64,000 nucleotides of DNA from Novosphingobium decolorationis (GTDB lineage: Bacteria > Pseudomonadota > Alphaproteobacteria > Sphingomonadales > Sphingomonadaceae). The notes below the pieces were generated by a model. That model had not been told where the DNA came from. It saw nothing but the letters and a program-made list of their open reading frames with translations, and did no database searches. Positions 54,726 to 62,907 of the stretch are shown piece by piece (positions within the stretch are counted from its first letter, which is position 1; every line of letters starts with the position of its first letter). Made by a program: the position numbers and the translations under genes. The DNA is taken from assembly GCF_018417475.1 (NCBI RefSeq), contig NZ_CP054856.1, positions 4,371,001 to 4,435,000 of the forward strand, in the 5' to 3' direction.

Positions 54726-54864
54726 CTGCTTTGACCGGTTGACTTGTGCCCGCGGCCCTGATCTGCGCACTGCGCGATTGTTGCCTTCAAGGGACAATGG
54801 CTACTCTGTGGCCGATTTGCGCAACAATGCCGAGCGAAGCGGCCGTGGAGCAAAGTGAGATTGT

Positions 54865-54887
54865 GCAAGCCGGTTGGAAACCGGCTT
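54865..54887 (-). terminator. Perfect hairpin downstream of the tRNA pair
   Basis: A perfect 10-bp stem (54865-54874 with 54878-54887) with a three-base loop starts about 30 bases past the 3' end of tRNA-Pro(TGG) on the minus strand. There is no long T-run, so it is a probable rather than certain terminator or processing signal. Confidence 0.45.
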
Positions 54888-54917
54888 GGAAAGGGCATTG
54901 CTGAGCGCTTGAGAGAT

Positions 54918-54994
<77 letters not shown>

Positions 54995-55046
54995 ACCTAT
55001 CGGGTGCCGATGTTGGGCCACGTGCTGTCGCCCGTGAAGGCGAGGG

Positions 55047-55122
55047 TGGTGGGCCCGGCAGGATTCGAACCCGCGACCTAGCCGTTATGAGCGGCCAGCT
55101 CTAACCGCTGAGCTACAGGCCC
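55047..55122 (-). tRNA. tRNA with CAT anticodon (probably tRNA-Ile2, otherwise tRNA-Met)
   Basis: A full cloverleaf on the minus strand with acceptor GGGCCTG/CGGGCCC, anticodon loop CTCATAA, variable loop AGGTCG, GGTTCGAATCC and encoded CCA. The loop and variable region resemble E. coli tRNA-Ile2 (lysidine-modified CAT) more than elongator tRNA-Met, but automatic tools may report Met. It is not the initiator, whose stem has three G-C pairs next to the loop. Confidence 0.88.
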
Positions 55123-55165
55123 CAACCGTGCCGCCCGGCGCTATCGGCGTGGCCGGGCGAGAGAC

Positions 55166-55194
55166 GCGTTAGCTTGGCTGTCGCAGCTAGGCAA
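55166..55194 (-). promoter_or_regulatory. Candidate promoter of the tRNA pair
   Basis: On the minus strand TTGCCT (complement of 55189-55194) and TAACGC (complement of 55166-55171) are 17 bases apart, with the start point expected about 35 bases before the CAT tRNA. The -10 match is only moderate. Confidence 0.35.
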
Positions 55195-55233
55195 GCGTTG
55201 GCGCGCTTAAAATCGTGCTTTGTCCGCAAGTGC

Positions 55234-56241
55234 TCAGGGCAGCTCTACGCAGCGCATGATGTCCTTGACGCTGGTGGAGGAAATGCCGCGGGTCGCAAGG
55301 TAGTCGAAGAGGGTTCGCCACCAGGCATAGAAGGCGTCGAGTTCGGCATCATCGCGCACGTAAGGGGTATAGCCCGGTGCGAGCGAGGGGCTGTGGAAGG
55401 AAAAGACAAGGACGGGCACACCGTCGTCGAGGGCTATGTCGACGCCGCGCATGGCCTCGTGCGCGGTGATCCCTTCGGGGGTGAGGGCGATGCGTTCAAG
55501 AAGCCCCAGCCGTGCCAGCATGCCGCGCAGGCGCGGTGCGCGCCAGAGCCGGGGATAGATCCAGTCACCAAGCTGGCGCAGTGGGCCCCAGTAGAGGCTT
55601 GTCAGCGGAAGTTCGAGAATACGCGGATCATCGGTGCCGACCCAGTAGGGGTGGCAGGGATGATGGCGATAGTTGGGACCACCTTCGCCGCTGTAGTCGA
55701 AGCGGGCCCGTACCGAACTGTCGATGGCGATCCCGTTGGCGCGCAGGATCGAGGCCGTATCCGCGCCCAGGCCATAGCGACCGGCGCGGTAGATCAAGGG
55801 GGTGGCGCCAAAAACCTCCTCGATCTTCGCTTTCAGCCGCTGCAGCTTGGCCTCTTCGAGTTCCCGCGGGAGGTTGCCGGCGAAGCTGTTGTGGGCGGTT
55901 ATCGCTTCCTCGAACGGAGGGTTGACCCAGGGGTGCAACTGGACGCCGATCTCGGCGCGTCCTTCGCGGACGGCCTCTCCGATGGCCTGAACGGCAAGGG
56001 GCGTGTTCACGATCGGGAAGTCGACGAGGTAGACCGGAGTTACGCCGTATCCCTCGCAGAATTCCTGAAATTTGCGCAAGGCTGGGACGCTGAGGAGAGT
56101 GTGACCTTCGCGGTCCAGAGGGCGGGACCAGTCGAACTCCTCCTCGGTATCGACCGTCACGAGAAAGCGTTGCCCGAAGTCGTCGTGGAAACGGGCCCGG
56201 CTTTCTGGCCTTGGACGCTGCAGCATGTTGGGTTCGGCCAC
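55234..56241 (-). CDS. Polysaccharide deacetylase family protein
   Basis: A 335-residue protein. FLVTVDTEEEFDWSRP (about residues 27-42) provides the paired Asp of motif 1 of the CE4/NodB-type fold. HPWVNPPFEEA (about 112) is the region of the metal histidines. IYRAGRYGLGADT and FSFHSPSLAPGYTPYV follow as later motifs. There is no signal peptide, so it works in the cytosol. Members remove N-acetyl groups from GlcNAc polymers or related molecules. Its substrate is unknown; it is about 14 kb from the glycan cluster. Confidence 0.82.
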   Translation of the reverse strand: MAEPNMLQRPRPESRARFHDDFGQRFLVTVDTEEEFDWSRPLDREGHTLLSVPALRKFQEFCEGYGVTPVYLVDFPIVNTPLAVQAIGEAVREGRAEIGVQLHPWVNPPFEEAITAHNSFAGNLPRELEEAKLQRLKAKIEEVFGATPLIYRAGRYGLGADTASILRANGIAIDSSVRARFDYSGEGGPNYRHHPCHPYWVGTDDPRILELPLTSLYWGPLRQLGDWIYPRLWRAPRLRGMLARLGLLERIALTPEGITAHEAMRGVDIALDDGVPVLVFSFHSPSLAPGYTPYVRDDAELDAFYAWWRTLFDYLATRGISSTSVKDIMRCVELP

Positions 56242-56293
56242 GACCGCCTCTATCCTTGTCTCCGGCGCCGCGCGGCCAGGTTGTCTGCCTCCT

Positions 56294-58336
56294 TCAGGAA
56301 GCGAGGTTCGCCATGTCAGGGCGTGCGTCTTTCACCCGGGCCAAGGGTAACGTAAGCACGAGTTCATTGGCAATGCGCTGCAGGCCGCCCCCGGCGCTGC
56401 GGGCTTCGGCTGAGGCAAGGCGCAAGGTGAAGCCGACCCCGAACACGCCTGCTGTCAGGGCCTGTCCGCGACCGATGTCGCCGATCGCAAACAGCGCGTC
56501 GCCTTCGCGCTCGGCGAGAGTCTTGGGCAGTTGCAGGCAGATGCGAAGGTCGCTGCCATTTTCGGCCCAGTGGAGCGCCAGACGCTCCTCGCTGGCCGAC
56601 GCGCCGGCGAGCGCGGCAAGCAGGCGCCAGACGAGGCGTTCGGCTTCGTCGTGTTCGAGGGCGATGGGCAGCTGCGCGTCGGCGAGGTCCGGGGAGGGCC
56701 GAAAACCGCTGTTGCGCGGGCCCGTCCAACTGCCCAGGCGCTGGATCGTGCGATGGGTGACAAGCGCGAAGTTGCAGAGCCCCGGGTCGAGTGACAGGGC
56801 GCCTGTTTCGAGTTTGACCAGTCGGTCGAGTTCCTCGAAACCGGCCAGGATATGCGCGCAATCGCCCGCGATGGAGGCCGCAAGCGCCCGGTACTCGTGA
56901 GGGGCAGGGCCGTAGAGTTGCTGCTGGATGATCTCGGCAGCAACCTGGATGGCGTTTGCCGGAGTGCGCAGTTCATGAAGAACCTGGCGCATCCGGTCCG
57001 CCTCGGCGCTGGCGCTGGCGTTCGCCGTATCCCGCACCGAAGGGTGGGGGCGGCGCAAGCGGCCGCTATGGCCGGTGAAGCGTCCCGTGCCTTGGTCGAA
57101 GCAGGCGGCGGCATCGACTTGCCATATGCCACTGATCGCGGCCGGGCCCGACAGCTGGATACGTGCTCCCCGGATCGGCTGCCCGTGCCGAACAGCGGTC
57201 GCTATCGTTTCCTGTTCGCTCTCGTGAAGAGGGAGAAGGAAGCCGGTGACCGCGCTGGCGAAGGGGCCGTCGGCCCAGGTAATCCGGCCAAGGGCATCGG
57301 TGGCGAAATCGAGGGTCGTGGGGCCCTGCGTGGCTTCACTGATGGCATCGCCCAGAGGCAGCCGGGGCGAATCGCCCTGGGGTTCCGTGGGCTGGGGCTT
57401 CTGGCGGCTTCGACGGAATTCCTCGATGCGGCGTACGATCGCGCCGATTCCCGGATCCCCGGGGCCGTCCGGTGCGAGTGGCGGCGGTGGCGGCGGGGTG
57501 AGGGGGCCCGACGCGCGCAGACGCGCCCATTCCCGCAGCGATGTGGGGATGGTGGAGGGCGCCTGTGTCGCGGCGCGCGTGCTCCCGCAAGGCGCGGGAT
57601 CATGCGGCGGCGCAAAGGTGCTCACGGGCGGGCCTTGGTCCGCTTCCGGGCGGTGTGCAGGGAATGGAGGGGCAGCGGGTGGTTCGTCGCCCAGTAATTG
57701 CGTGAGCACGAGTTCCTCGACTTCCGCTTCGTTCGAGGGAACTCGACCAGCGCCGAGTGTCCGGGCCTGAACTTCGGCGTTTGCCATATGCCCAGGCCGT
57801 TCCTCTGTCTGCTGAGGGGCTGGCGGTTCGAGGGCTTCGCCCGCAGATCGCTCTGCACTGGGGGCGAGCGTCTCGGTCGCGGCTGATGCGGCCGCGATGG
57901 GAGGAAGCGCCCGGTCGCCGATGCCCAGCCGTTCCAGCATGTCGTTCACGCGCGGGGGCAGGTCGCGGCGGTGGCGCAGGATGCCGCGGGCATGGACGGG
58001 AAGGGCCGGGATCAGGTCAAGCCAAGCCGCTTCGCTCAGTCGCGTCTTGGCAAGTGCGGCGCTGGCGACCTGGGGGCCAGCTTCGGCGAGCAGGGCAAGG
58101 AGGCGGGGATTGGTAAGGCGCACCAGGGACTGGCGAATCAGTTCGGCCTGATCGGTGTCGCGAATCGTTGCCCCCAGCGAATCAAGGCGGGCGTAACCCG
58201 CCTCGGTCAGGTCCGTGACGAGACCGGAAGGGGCCTGCGCCAGGATGTCGATCAGCTGTCTGTACTGGATGCGCGCAAGCGTTCCGCTGGTCGCGGAATG
58301 GCGCAAAACCGTGGAAAGGCGATCGTCGAAGTGCAT
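56294..58336 (-). CDS. HisKA-domain protein with helical N-terminus and proline-rich linker
   Basis: A 680-residue protein. An N-terminal all-helical region (about 1-145, LTDLTEAGYARLDSL, LALLAEAGPQVASAALAKTRLSE, LPPRVNDMLERLG) resembles DUF2336-type repeats. A low-complexity proline-rich stretch (150-330, with PPPPPP) follows. A PAS-like part (345-440) precedes a HisKA helix, RMRQVLHELRTPANAIQVAAEIIQQQLYG (His about residue 465). The ATPase region is degenerate, with no clear G-rich boxes apart from GVGFTLRLA. It is probably a sensor or adaptor kinase. Confidence 0.7.
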   Translation of the reverse strand: MHFDDRLSTVLRHSATSGTLARIQYRQLIDILAQAPSGLVTDLTEAGYARLDSLGATIRDTDQAELIRQSLVRLTNPRLLALLAEAGPQVASAALAKTRLSEAAWLDLIPALPVHARGILRHRRDLPPRVNDMLERLGIGDRALPPIAAASAATETLAPSAERSAGEALEPPAPQQTEERPGHMANAEVQARTLGAGRVPSNEAEVEELVLTQLLGDEPPAAPPFPAHRPEADQGPPVSTFAPPHDPAPCGSTRAATQAPSTIPTSLREWARLRASGPLTPPPPPPLAPDGPGDPGIGAIVRRIEEFRRSRQKPQPTEPQGDSPRLPLGDAISEATQGPTTLDFATDALGRITWADGPFASAVTGFLLPLHESEQETIATAVRHGQPIRGARIQLSGPAAISGIWQVDAAACFDQGTGRFTGHSGRLRRPHPSVRDTANASASAEADRMRQVLHELRTPANAIQVAAEIIQQQLYGPAPHEYRALAASIAGDCAHILAGFEELDRLVKLETGALSLDPGLCNFALVTHRTIQRLGSWTGPRNSGFRPSPDLADAQLPIALEHDEAERLVWRLLAALAGASASEERLALHWAENGSDLRICLQLPKTLAEREGDALFAIGDIGRGQALTAGVFGVGFTLRLASAEARSAGGGLQRIANELVLTLPLARVKDARPDMANLAS

Positions 58337-58594
58337 TCAAATCCAAGGGAGAGCCGGCGGGAGCGGGTCTCGTTACGGGCCAGTGCGGATCCCGTAGCAC
58401 GTCGCAAGGCGATTTGCGGGATCGTTTTCCCCTAGCAAACCAACCGTTTCGCAAAAGTGACCAAGGGAAAGCGTTGCAAAGCGGGACGATTACGCTAAGG
58501 GATAATATTATTTCAGGAAAGCGTCGTTTTGCGTGCGTTTTCGTCGACAATGTGGCCTGAAGCGAAGGCCTGGGGTGAATTTCGGGATTCGGAC

Positions 58595-59062
58595 ATGATC
58601 AATCTGGATGAAATCGATCGTCGGCTTCTGGCCGAGTTGCAGGATGAGGGGCGGATCACCAACGTCGAGTTGGCCCAGCGCGTCGGCCTGACCGCGCCGC
58701 CGTGTCTGCGCCGCGTGCGCAGCCTCGAGGAGGCCGGGATCATCCAGGGCTACCACGCCGATCTGGACCCTTCGAAACTCGGCTTCACGATCACGGTCTT
58801 CGCGCTCGTCAGCCTCAAGAGCCAGGCCGAGGAAGCGCTGCGTGCGTTCGAGGACCACATGAAGGGCCTTGCCGAAGTGCGTGAGTGCCACATGCTCAAC
58901 GGTGAAATCGACTTCATACTGAAGATCGTCAGCCGCGACCTCCAGAGCTTCCAGGAATTCCTGACCAGCAAGCTGACGCCCGCGCCCAACGTGGACAGCG
59001 TCAAGACCTCGCTCACGATCCGTACATCGAAGAGCATTCCGGGCGTTCCGCTCGAGGTCTGA
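58595..59062 (+). CDS. Lrp/AsnC-family transcriptional regulator
   Basis: A 155-residue protein with an N-terminal helix-turn-helix (LDEIDRRLLAELQDEGRITNVELAQRVGLTAPPCLRRVRSLEEAGII) and a C-terminal ligand-binding/dimer domain (FTITVFALVSLKSQAEEALRAFEDHM, CHMLNGEIDFILKIVSRD). It is a standard Lrp regulator of amino-acid metabolism; its targets are unknown. ATG 58595 is the consensus start, and the frame upstream to 58529 is excluded. Confidence 0.93.
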   Translation: MINLDEIDRRLLAELQDEGRITNVELAQRVGLTAPPCLRRVRSLEEAGIIQGYHADLDPSKLGFTITVFALVSLKSQAEEALRAFEDHMKGLAEVRECHMLNGEIDFILKIVSRDLQSFQEFLTSKLTPAPNVDSVKTSLTIRTSKSIPGVPLEV

Positions 59063-59071
59063 GCCTTTCGC

Positions 59072-59602
59072 ATGCCCAATTCCCGCAAGGTTCGCCGCGC
59101 CGCGCTGGTCGGTGTGGCGCTGCTTTTGATCGGCGCGAATGTCTGGTGGTTCACCCGCGGGGATTCCGCGCCGGTTGCGGACTTCGAGCTGGGTGTTCCG
59201 CTGGGGCAGGCCCGCATCACATTGCGCGACGACGAGGACCTTCCTCGATACGACTTGGATGGCGCGCTCTGGCGCGTGGGTGGGGGGCCTCTGTCCGACC
59301 TCGCAGGACGCATTCGACCACTTGCACCATCATCCACGACCTCGGGCGATGCGGATCGTTTTCTTGCCATAGCCATGGCGGCCAATGCCTCTCCCGATGA
59401 CATGCGGCGCACGTTGCTGGCGCTCGCTCGTGCGGGGATCTGCAATGTGGCGGTCGTGCAGGATGGCGATCAGAGCCTGACGGGCGATGAGGCTGCCGTT
59501 CCGGTGCACCATATCGTGGCGGTACGCGCCGACGATGGTGCGCGCGTGGCGTGCGTGCCACGCCCTCAGAGCGCGGCGGCGGCTTCCAGCGCCAGCAGGT
59601 AA
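59072..59602 (+). CDS. Hypothetical membrane-anchored protein
   Basis: A 176-residue protein with an N-terminal basic segment and one transmembrane helix (AALVGVALLLIGANVWWF, about 10-27), then a periplasmic domain. The part MAANASPDDMRRTLLALARAGICNVAVVQDG vaguely resembles the C-terminal domain of ExbD/TolR, but no partner genes are near. The family is unassigned. It starts ten bases after the Lrp gene, so may be cotranscribed. Its 3' end overlaps aroQ by 37 bases, convergently. Confidence 0.6.
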   Translation: MPNSRKVRRAALVGVALLLIGANVWWFTRGDSAPVADFELGVPLGQARITLRDDEDLPRYDLDGALWRVGGGPLSDLAGRIRPLAPSSTTSGDADRFLAIAMAANASPDDMRRTLLALARAGICNVAVVQDGDQSLTGDEAAVPVHHIVAVRADDGARVACVPRPQSAAAASSASR

Positions 59603-60003
59603 CTGTTCGCGCCAAATCCCGCGATGGTTCCCTTCGCGGCCTGTCCCACCCTGCTGACATGGCGGAATTCCTCGCGCGTGTGAGGATTGGACAGGTGCAC
59701 CTCGATGACGGGCGCGGAAATAGCCCGGATGCCGTCGAGAAGGGCAATCGAGGTGTGGGTGTAGGCACCCGCGTTCAGCAGGACCGCGTGCGCCCCTTTG
59801 TCTTCGGCCTCGTGCAGCCAGTCGACGAGCTGGCCCTCGTGATTCGACTGGCGCATCTCGATGGTGCAGCCCAGCGCTTCGGCGCGTTCCAGCAGGCTGG
59901 CGCCGATATCCTCCAGCGTCTGCGAACCGTAGATCCCGGGTTCGCGCTTGCCCAGTCGGTTGAGGTTGGGGCCGTTGAGGACATAGATGAGCTTGGGGAT
60001 CAT
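59566..60003 (-). CDS. aroQ: Type II 3-dehydroquinate dehydratase
   Basis: A 145-residue enzyme of the shikimate pathway, dehydrating 3-dehydroquinate to 3-dehydroshikimate. Signatures are NGPNLNRLGKREPGIYG (with the active Arg and Tyr), LNAGAYTHTSIALLDGI and EVHLSNPHTREEFRH (catalytic His). The start ATG 60003 (MIPKLIYVLNGPN) is the usual one; ORF upstream to 60030 adds nine residues. The upstream 485 bases contain no gene but strong RNA structure. Confidence 0.95.
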   Translation of the reverse strand: MIPKLIYVLNGPNLNRLGKREPGIYGSQTLEDIGASLLERAEALGCTIEMRQSNHEGQLVDWLHEAEDKGAHAVLLNAGAYTHTSIALLDGIRAISAPVIEVHLSNPHTREEFRHVSRVGQAAKGTIAGFGANSYLLALEAAAAL

Positions 60004-60159
60004 GTGGGCTGCACTTCCTTGAACTTGCACCGTTTGCCCGTGGACAGCGTTGGCGCGTGGTCTCTCTCATAGGCGGCAAGGTCGGCATCGCGCAATTGCG
60101 CGCTGGGCCTCTCGTCCCGGGCAGGGGGCAGGTCTTGGGTCAGGTGCCTGCGGGAAGGG

Positions 60160-60335
60160 GCGAATCGCTGTTCCGGGTGTCATCAGGCACCTCGCCGGTC
60201 TGGGGGCCCCGAGCCATGGGGAGGATTCGGCCTGCAACCCGTCCGCGTCGTCAATGTGATTCGATCTGCAACCGTCCGCTGGGACCGCCGAACGCCGGTC
60301 CGCGAACACCAGGCAGGGCCTCGCGCCCGGGCCTG
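60160..60335 (-). ncRNA. Candidate structured RNA, 6S-like
   Basis: The 485-base gap upstream of aroQ has no credible gene. The minus strand between about 60335 and 60160 contains CCTGGTGTTCGCGG (60313-60300), like the 5' edge of the 6S RNA bubble (GAUGUUCGC). Opposite is GCCTGATGACACC (60191-60179), like the 3' edge; CCTGGTG can pair with CACCCGG. An overlapping 9-bp AGGTGCCTG/CAGGCACCT stem lies at 60141-60196. The ends are rough, no promoter is clear, and 6S identity is a guess from pattern. Confidence 0.32.
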
Positions 60336-60430
60336 TGGCCGCATGACTGCCCCTTGGAGCCCGTCGTCGCGGCCCGGGAACGGGCGGAAAGCGGCGGAAA
60401 CCCTGGTGGCAACTTACGGGCCGCGCACAT

Positions 60431-60463
60431 ACGAAAACGGGCCGCTTTCGCGACCCGTTTCGT
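60431..60463 (-). terminator. Terminator of tRNA-Pro(GGG)
   Basis: On the minus strand ACGAAACGGG pairs with CCCGTTTTCGT around a short loop and includes a TTTT run, starting about 25 bases past the tRNA 3' end. This is a normal intrinsic terminator arrangement. Confidence 0.7.
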
Positions 60464-60488
60464 GTCATCCTGTGATGACTTGTAGAAT

Positions 60489-60565
60489 TGGTCGGGACGA
60501 GAGGATTCGAACCTCCGACCCCCACACCCCCAGTGTGATGCGCTACCAGGCTGCGCTACGTCCCG
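60489..60565 (-). tRNA. tRNA-Pro (anticodon GGG)
   Basis: A full cloverleaf on the minus strand: acceptor CGGGACG/CGTCCCG, anticodon stem CACAC/GTGTG with loop TGGGGGT, T-arm GGTTCGAATCC, and encoded CCA. The anticodon GGG reads CCC/CCU proline codons. It has its own promoter and terminator. Confidence 0.95.
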
Positions 60566-60577
60566 ACCGGAGGGCGC

Positions 60578-60606
60578 CCTATAGGCGGGCTTTTTCAGGA
60601 GCGCAA
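60578..60606 (-). promoter_or_regulatory. Promoter of tRNA-Pro(GGG)
   Basis: On the minus strand TTGCGC (complement of 60601-60606) and TATAGG (complement of 60578-60583) are separated by exactly 17 bases, about 13 bases before the tRNA 5' end. A GC-rich discriminator lies between, typical of stable RNA promoters. Confidence 0.6.
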
Positions 60607-60875
60607 CCCTCTATCGACATGATCGGCAAGGTTTCTTCGCAAACTCTTCAAACGGCCTTGGAACTGCGTGGTCGGCTGCCTACCTTTCGCGGCGGGTTGG
60701 GGTGAGAGTCGGCAGGTTCGTTGCCAGCTTGGCGCTTTGTTGCTAACCGCCCGCATCCGGTACAGCCCTTTAAGGGCAGTGCCTCGATGCCCGGTGCGCC
60801 GGGTCGGTCCTGCAAGACCGGCTTGCGAAGCGCGCGGGCGATCGGGGCGACGACATAGAAGGTTTCTTAGGTTCC
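60607..60875 (+). promoter_or_regulatory. Leader region upstream of yajC
   Basis: No gene is visible between the tRNA promoter and yajC. The stretch holds a palindrome GCCCTTTAAGGGC (60765-60777) and a hairpin CGGTC/GACCG (about 60814-60830). The yajC promoter is likely here, but no -10/-35 pair stands out. Confidence 0.4.
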
Positions 60876-61208
60876 ATGAACAGCTCGATTCTCAACCAGC
60901 TTGCCGCCGCATCGGGTGGGGCCGCCCCCGCCTGGCTGCAGTACCTGCCCTTTGTGGCGATGGCGCTCATCTTCTGGTTCCTGATCCTGCGCCCGCAGAT
61001 GAAGCAGCAGAAGGAGCACCGCTCCAAGCTGGAATCGATCAAGCGCGGCGACGAAGTTCTCACCGGCGGGGGCTTCGTGGGCAAGGTGGTCAAGGTCGAT
61101 GACAACTACGTCGAGGTCGAGCTCGCCAAGGGCATGGTCGTCAAGGCGGTGAAGTCCACCATCAGCGACGTCATCCCGCCCGCCGGCAAGACGCCCGCGA
61201 ACGACTGA
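60876..61208 (+). CDS. yajC: Preprotein translocase subunit YajC
   Basis: A 110-residue protein with one transmembrane helix (LQYLPFVAMALIFWFLILRPQ, about 21-41) and the conserved cytosolic part QKEHRSKLESIKRGDEVLTGGGFVGKVVKVDDNYVEVEL. YajC associates with SecDF to help protein export. It is the first gene of the usual yajC-secD-secF operon. Confidence 0.95.
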   Translation: MNSSILNQLAAASGGAAPAWLQYLPFVAMALIFWFLILRPQMKQQKEHRSKLESIKRGDEVLTGGGFVGKVVKVDDNYVEVELAKGMVVKAVKSTISDVIPPAGKTPAND

Positions 61209-61288
61209 TTTGTTCAGGCATGAGCCGGTCCTGCGTAGGGCCGGCCACGTCTGTCTAGCCTCGTCCTCCTGGAGTAAAGCACAAGGCA

Positions 61289-62896
61289 ATGCTCGATTTT
61301 CCCGTATGGAAGAAGGTCTGGTTCTGGGGAGTCGCGCTGATCTGCGCGGCCCTTGCCCTGCCTTCGCTGTTTTCCCTGGCGAACGCGCCGTGGCCCTCTG
61401 CGCTTCCCAATGCGCAGGTGAATCTGGGCCTCGACCTTGCCGGTGGCAGCCACATCCTCCTCGAGGCCGAGAAGGGCCAGGTCGCCCAGCAGCGCATCGA
61501 AAACATGGAAGAGAGCGTGCGCGCCCGCTTCCGCGCCGCCAGCCCGGGTATCGCCATCGGCGACATCTCGCGCACCAATGGCCGCCTCTCGTTCATGCTC
61601 AAGGATGCAAGCCAGGTTGACGCTGCGCGCGATGAACTGGTCAATCTCACCACGGGTGCAGGGCTCACCGGCCAGCGTGACTGGGATATCCGCGTCGAGG
61701 ACGGCAACCGCTTCATCCTCACGCCGACCCAGGAAGGGCTCGACCAGGCGACTTCGGACGCCATGGATTCGGCCATCGAGGTCGTGCGCAAGCGTATCGA
61801 CGCGCTCGGTACCCGTGAGCCCACGATCATTCGACAGGGTGATGCGCGCATCGTCGTGCAGGTCCCCGGGCTCGATGACCCCGATGCGCTCAAGCAGCTG
61901 ATCGGTCAGACCGCCAAGCTCGAATTCAAGATGGTCGACGAGAATGCGGCCCCCAACGACGTGGCGAACGGCATCGCGCCTCCGGGCGACGAGATCGTGC
62001 CCTATGCCGAAGGCAGCGAAGTGGGCGGCGTCTCGGCCATCGCGGTCAAGCGCCTGGGCGGCATCAAGGGTGACCAGCTGACCAACGCGCAGCAGTCCTT
62101 CGAGCAGCAGACCAACCGTCCGGTCGTCTCGATCACGTTCAACCAGCAGGGCGGGGCGAAGTTCGCCGAACTGACCCAGCAGAACGTGGGCAAGCGCTTC
62201 GCCATCATCCTGGACGGCAAGGTCCTGTCGGCCCCCAGCATCAATGAGCCGATCCTGGGCGGCAGCGCGCAGATTGCGGGCAGCTTCAGCGTCGAATCGG
62301 CGACTCAGCTCGCCATCGCCCTGCGCTCGGGCGCGCTTCCGGTCGACCTCACCGTGGTCGAGGAGCGCACCGTGGGTCCCGACCTTGGTGCCGACTCGAT
62401 CAAGAAGGGCCTCATCGCCATGGGCGTGGGCTCGCTGCTCGTGATCGCGCTGATGGTCGGTTCCTATGGCCGTTTCGGCATCTACGCGACCTTCGCGCTC
62501 ATCATCAACGTACTGATGATCCTGGGCATCATGGCGCAGATCGGTACCACGCTGACCTTGCCGGGTATTGCCGGTTTCGTGCTCACCATCGGCGCCGCGG
62601 TCGATGCCAACGTTCTGATCTACGAGCGTATCCGCGAGGAGCGCAAGCGTGGGCGGCGTGTCTTCACCTCGGTGGAGAACGGCTACAAGGAAGCCAGCCG
62701 CGCGATCTATGACGCGAACATCACCAACTTCATCGCCGGTGTTCTGCTCTTTGCGTTCGGCTCGGGTCCGGTGCGCGGCTTCGCGGTCGTTCTCATCATC
62801 GGCCTGTTCACCAGCGTCTTCACCGGCGTTGCCATGACGCGCATGTGGGTGGCCGGTTGGCTGCGCGCGAAGCGTCCCGCAGACCTGACCATCTGA
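61289..62896 (+). CDS. secD: Protein translocase subunit SecD
   Basis: A 535-residue inner-membrane protein of the RND-like export motor. The first helix (about 10-30) is followed by the conserved LNLGLDLAGGSHILLEAE, the large periplasmic domains, and five C-terminal helices with FVLTIGAAVDANVLIYERIREE. SecD and SecF use the proton gradient to pull secreted proteins through. The gene is complete and in the normal order between yajC and secF. Confidence 0.97.
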   Translation: MLDFPVWKKVWFWGVALICAALALPSLFSLANAPWPSALPNAQVNLGLDLAGGSHILLEAEKGQVAQQRIENMEESVRARFRAASPGIAIGDISRTNGRLSFMLKDASQVDAARDELVNLTTGAGLTGQRDWDIRVEDGNRFILTPTQEGLDQATSDAMDSAIEVVRKRIDALGTREPTIIRQGDARIVVQVPGLDDPDALKQLIGQTAKLEFKMVDENAAPNDVANGIAPPGDEIVPYAEGSEVGGVSAIAVKRLGGIKGDQLTNAQQSFEQQTNRPVVSITFNQQGGAKFAELTQQNVGKRFAIILDGKVLSAPSINEPILGGSAQIAGSFSVESATQLAIALRSGALPVDLTVVEERTVGPDLGADSIKKGLIAMGVGSLLVIALMVGSYGRFGIYATFALIINVLMILGIMAQIGTTLTLPGIAGFVLTIGAAVDANVLIYERIREERKRGRRVFTSVENGYKEASRAIYDANITNFIAGVLLFAFGSGPVRGFAVVLIIGLFTSVFTGVAMTRMWVAGWLRAKRPADLTI

Positions 62897-62907
62897 AGGC
62901 TGATCTC

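Noticed and set aside
60057..60485. 142-codon plus-strand frame between aroQ and tRNA-Pro
   Set aside because: The product is Pro/Arg/Gly-rich with no family features, and the region has RNA-like structure. It overlaps the tRNA terminator.
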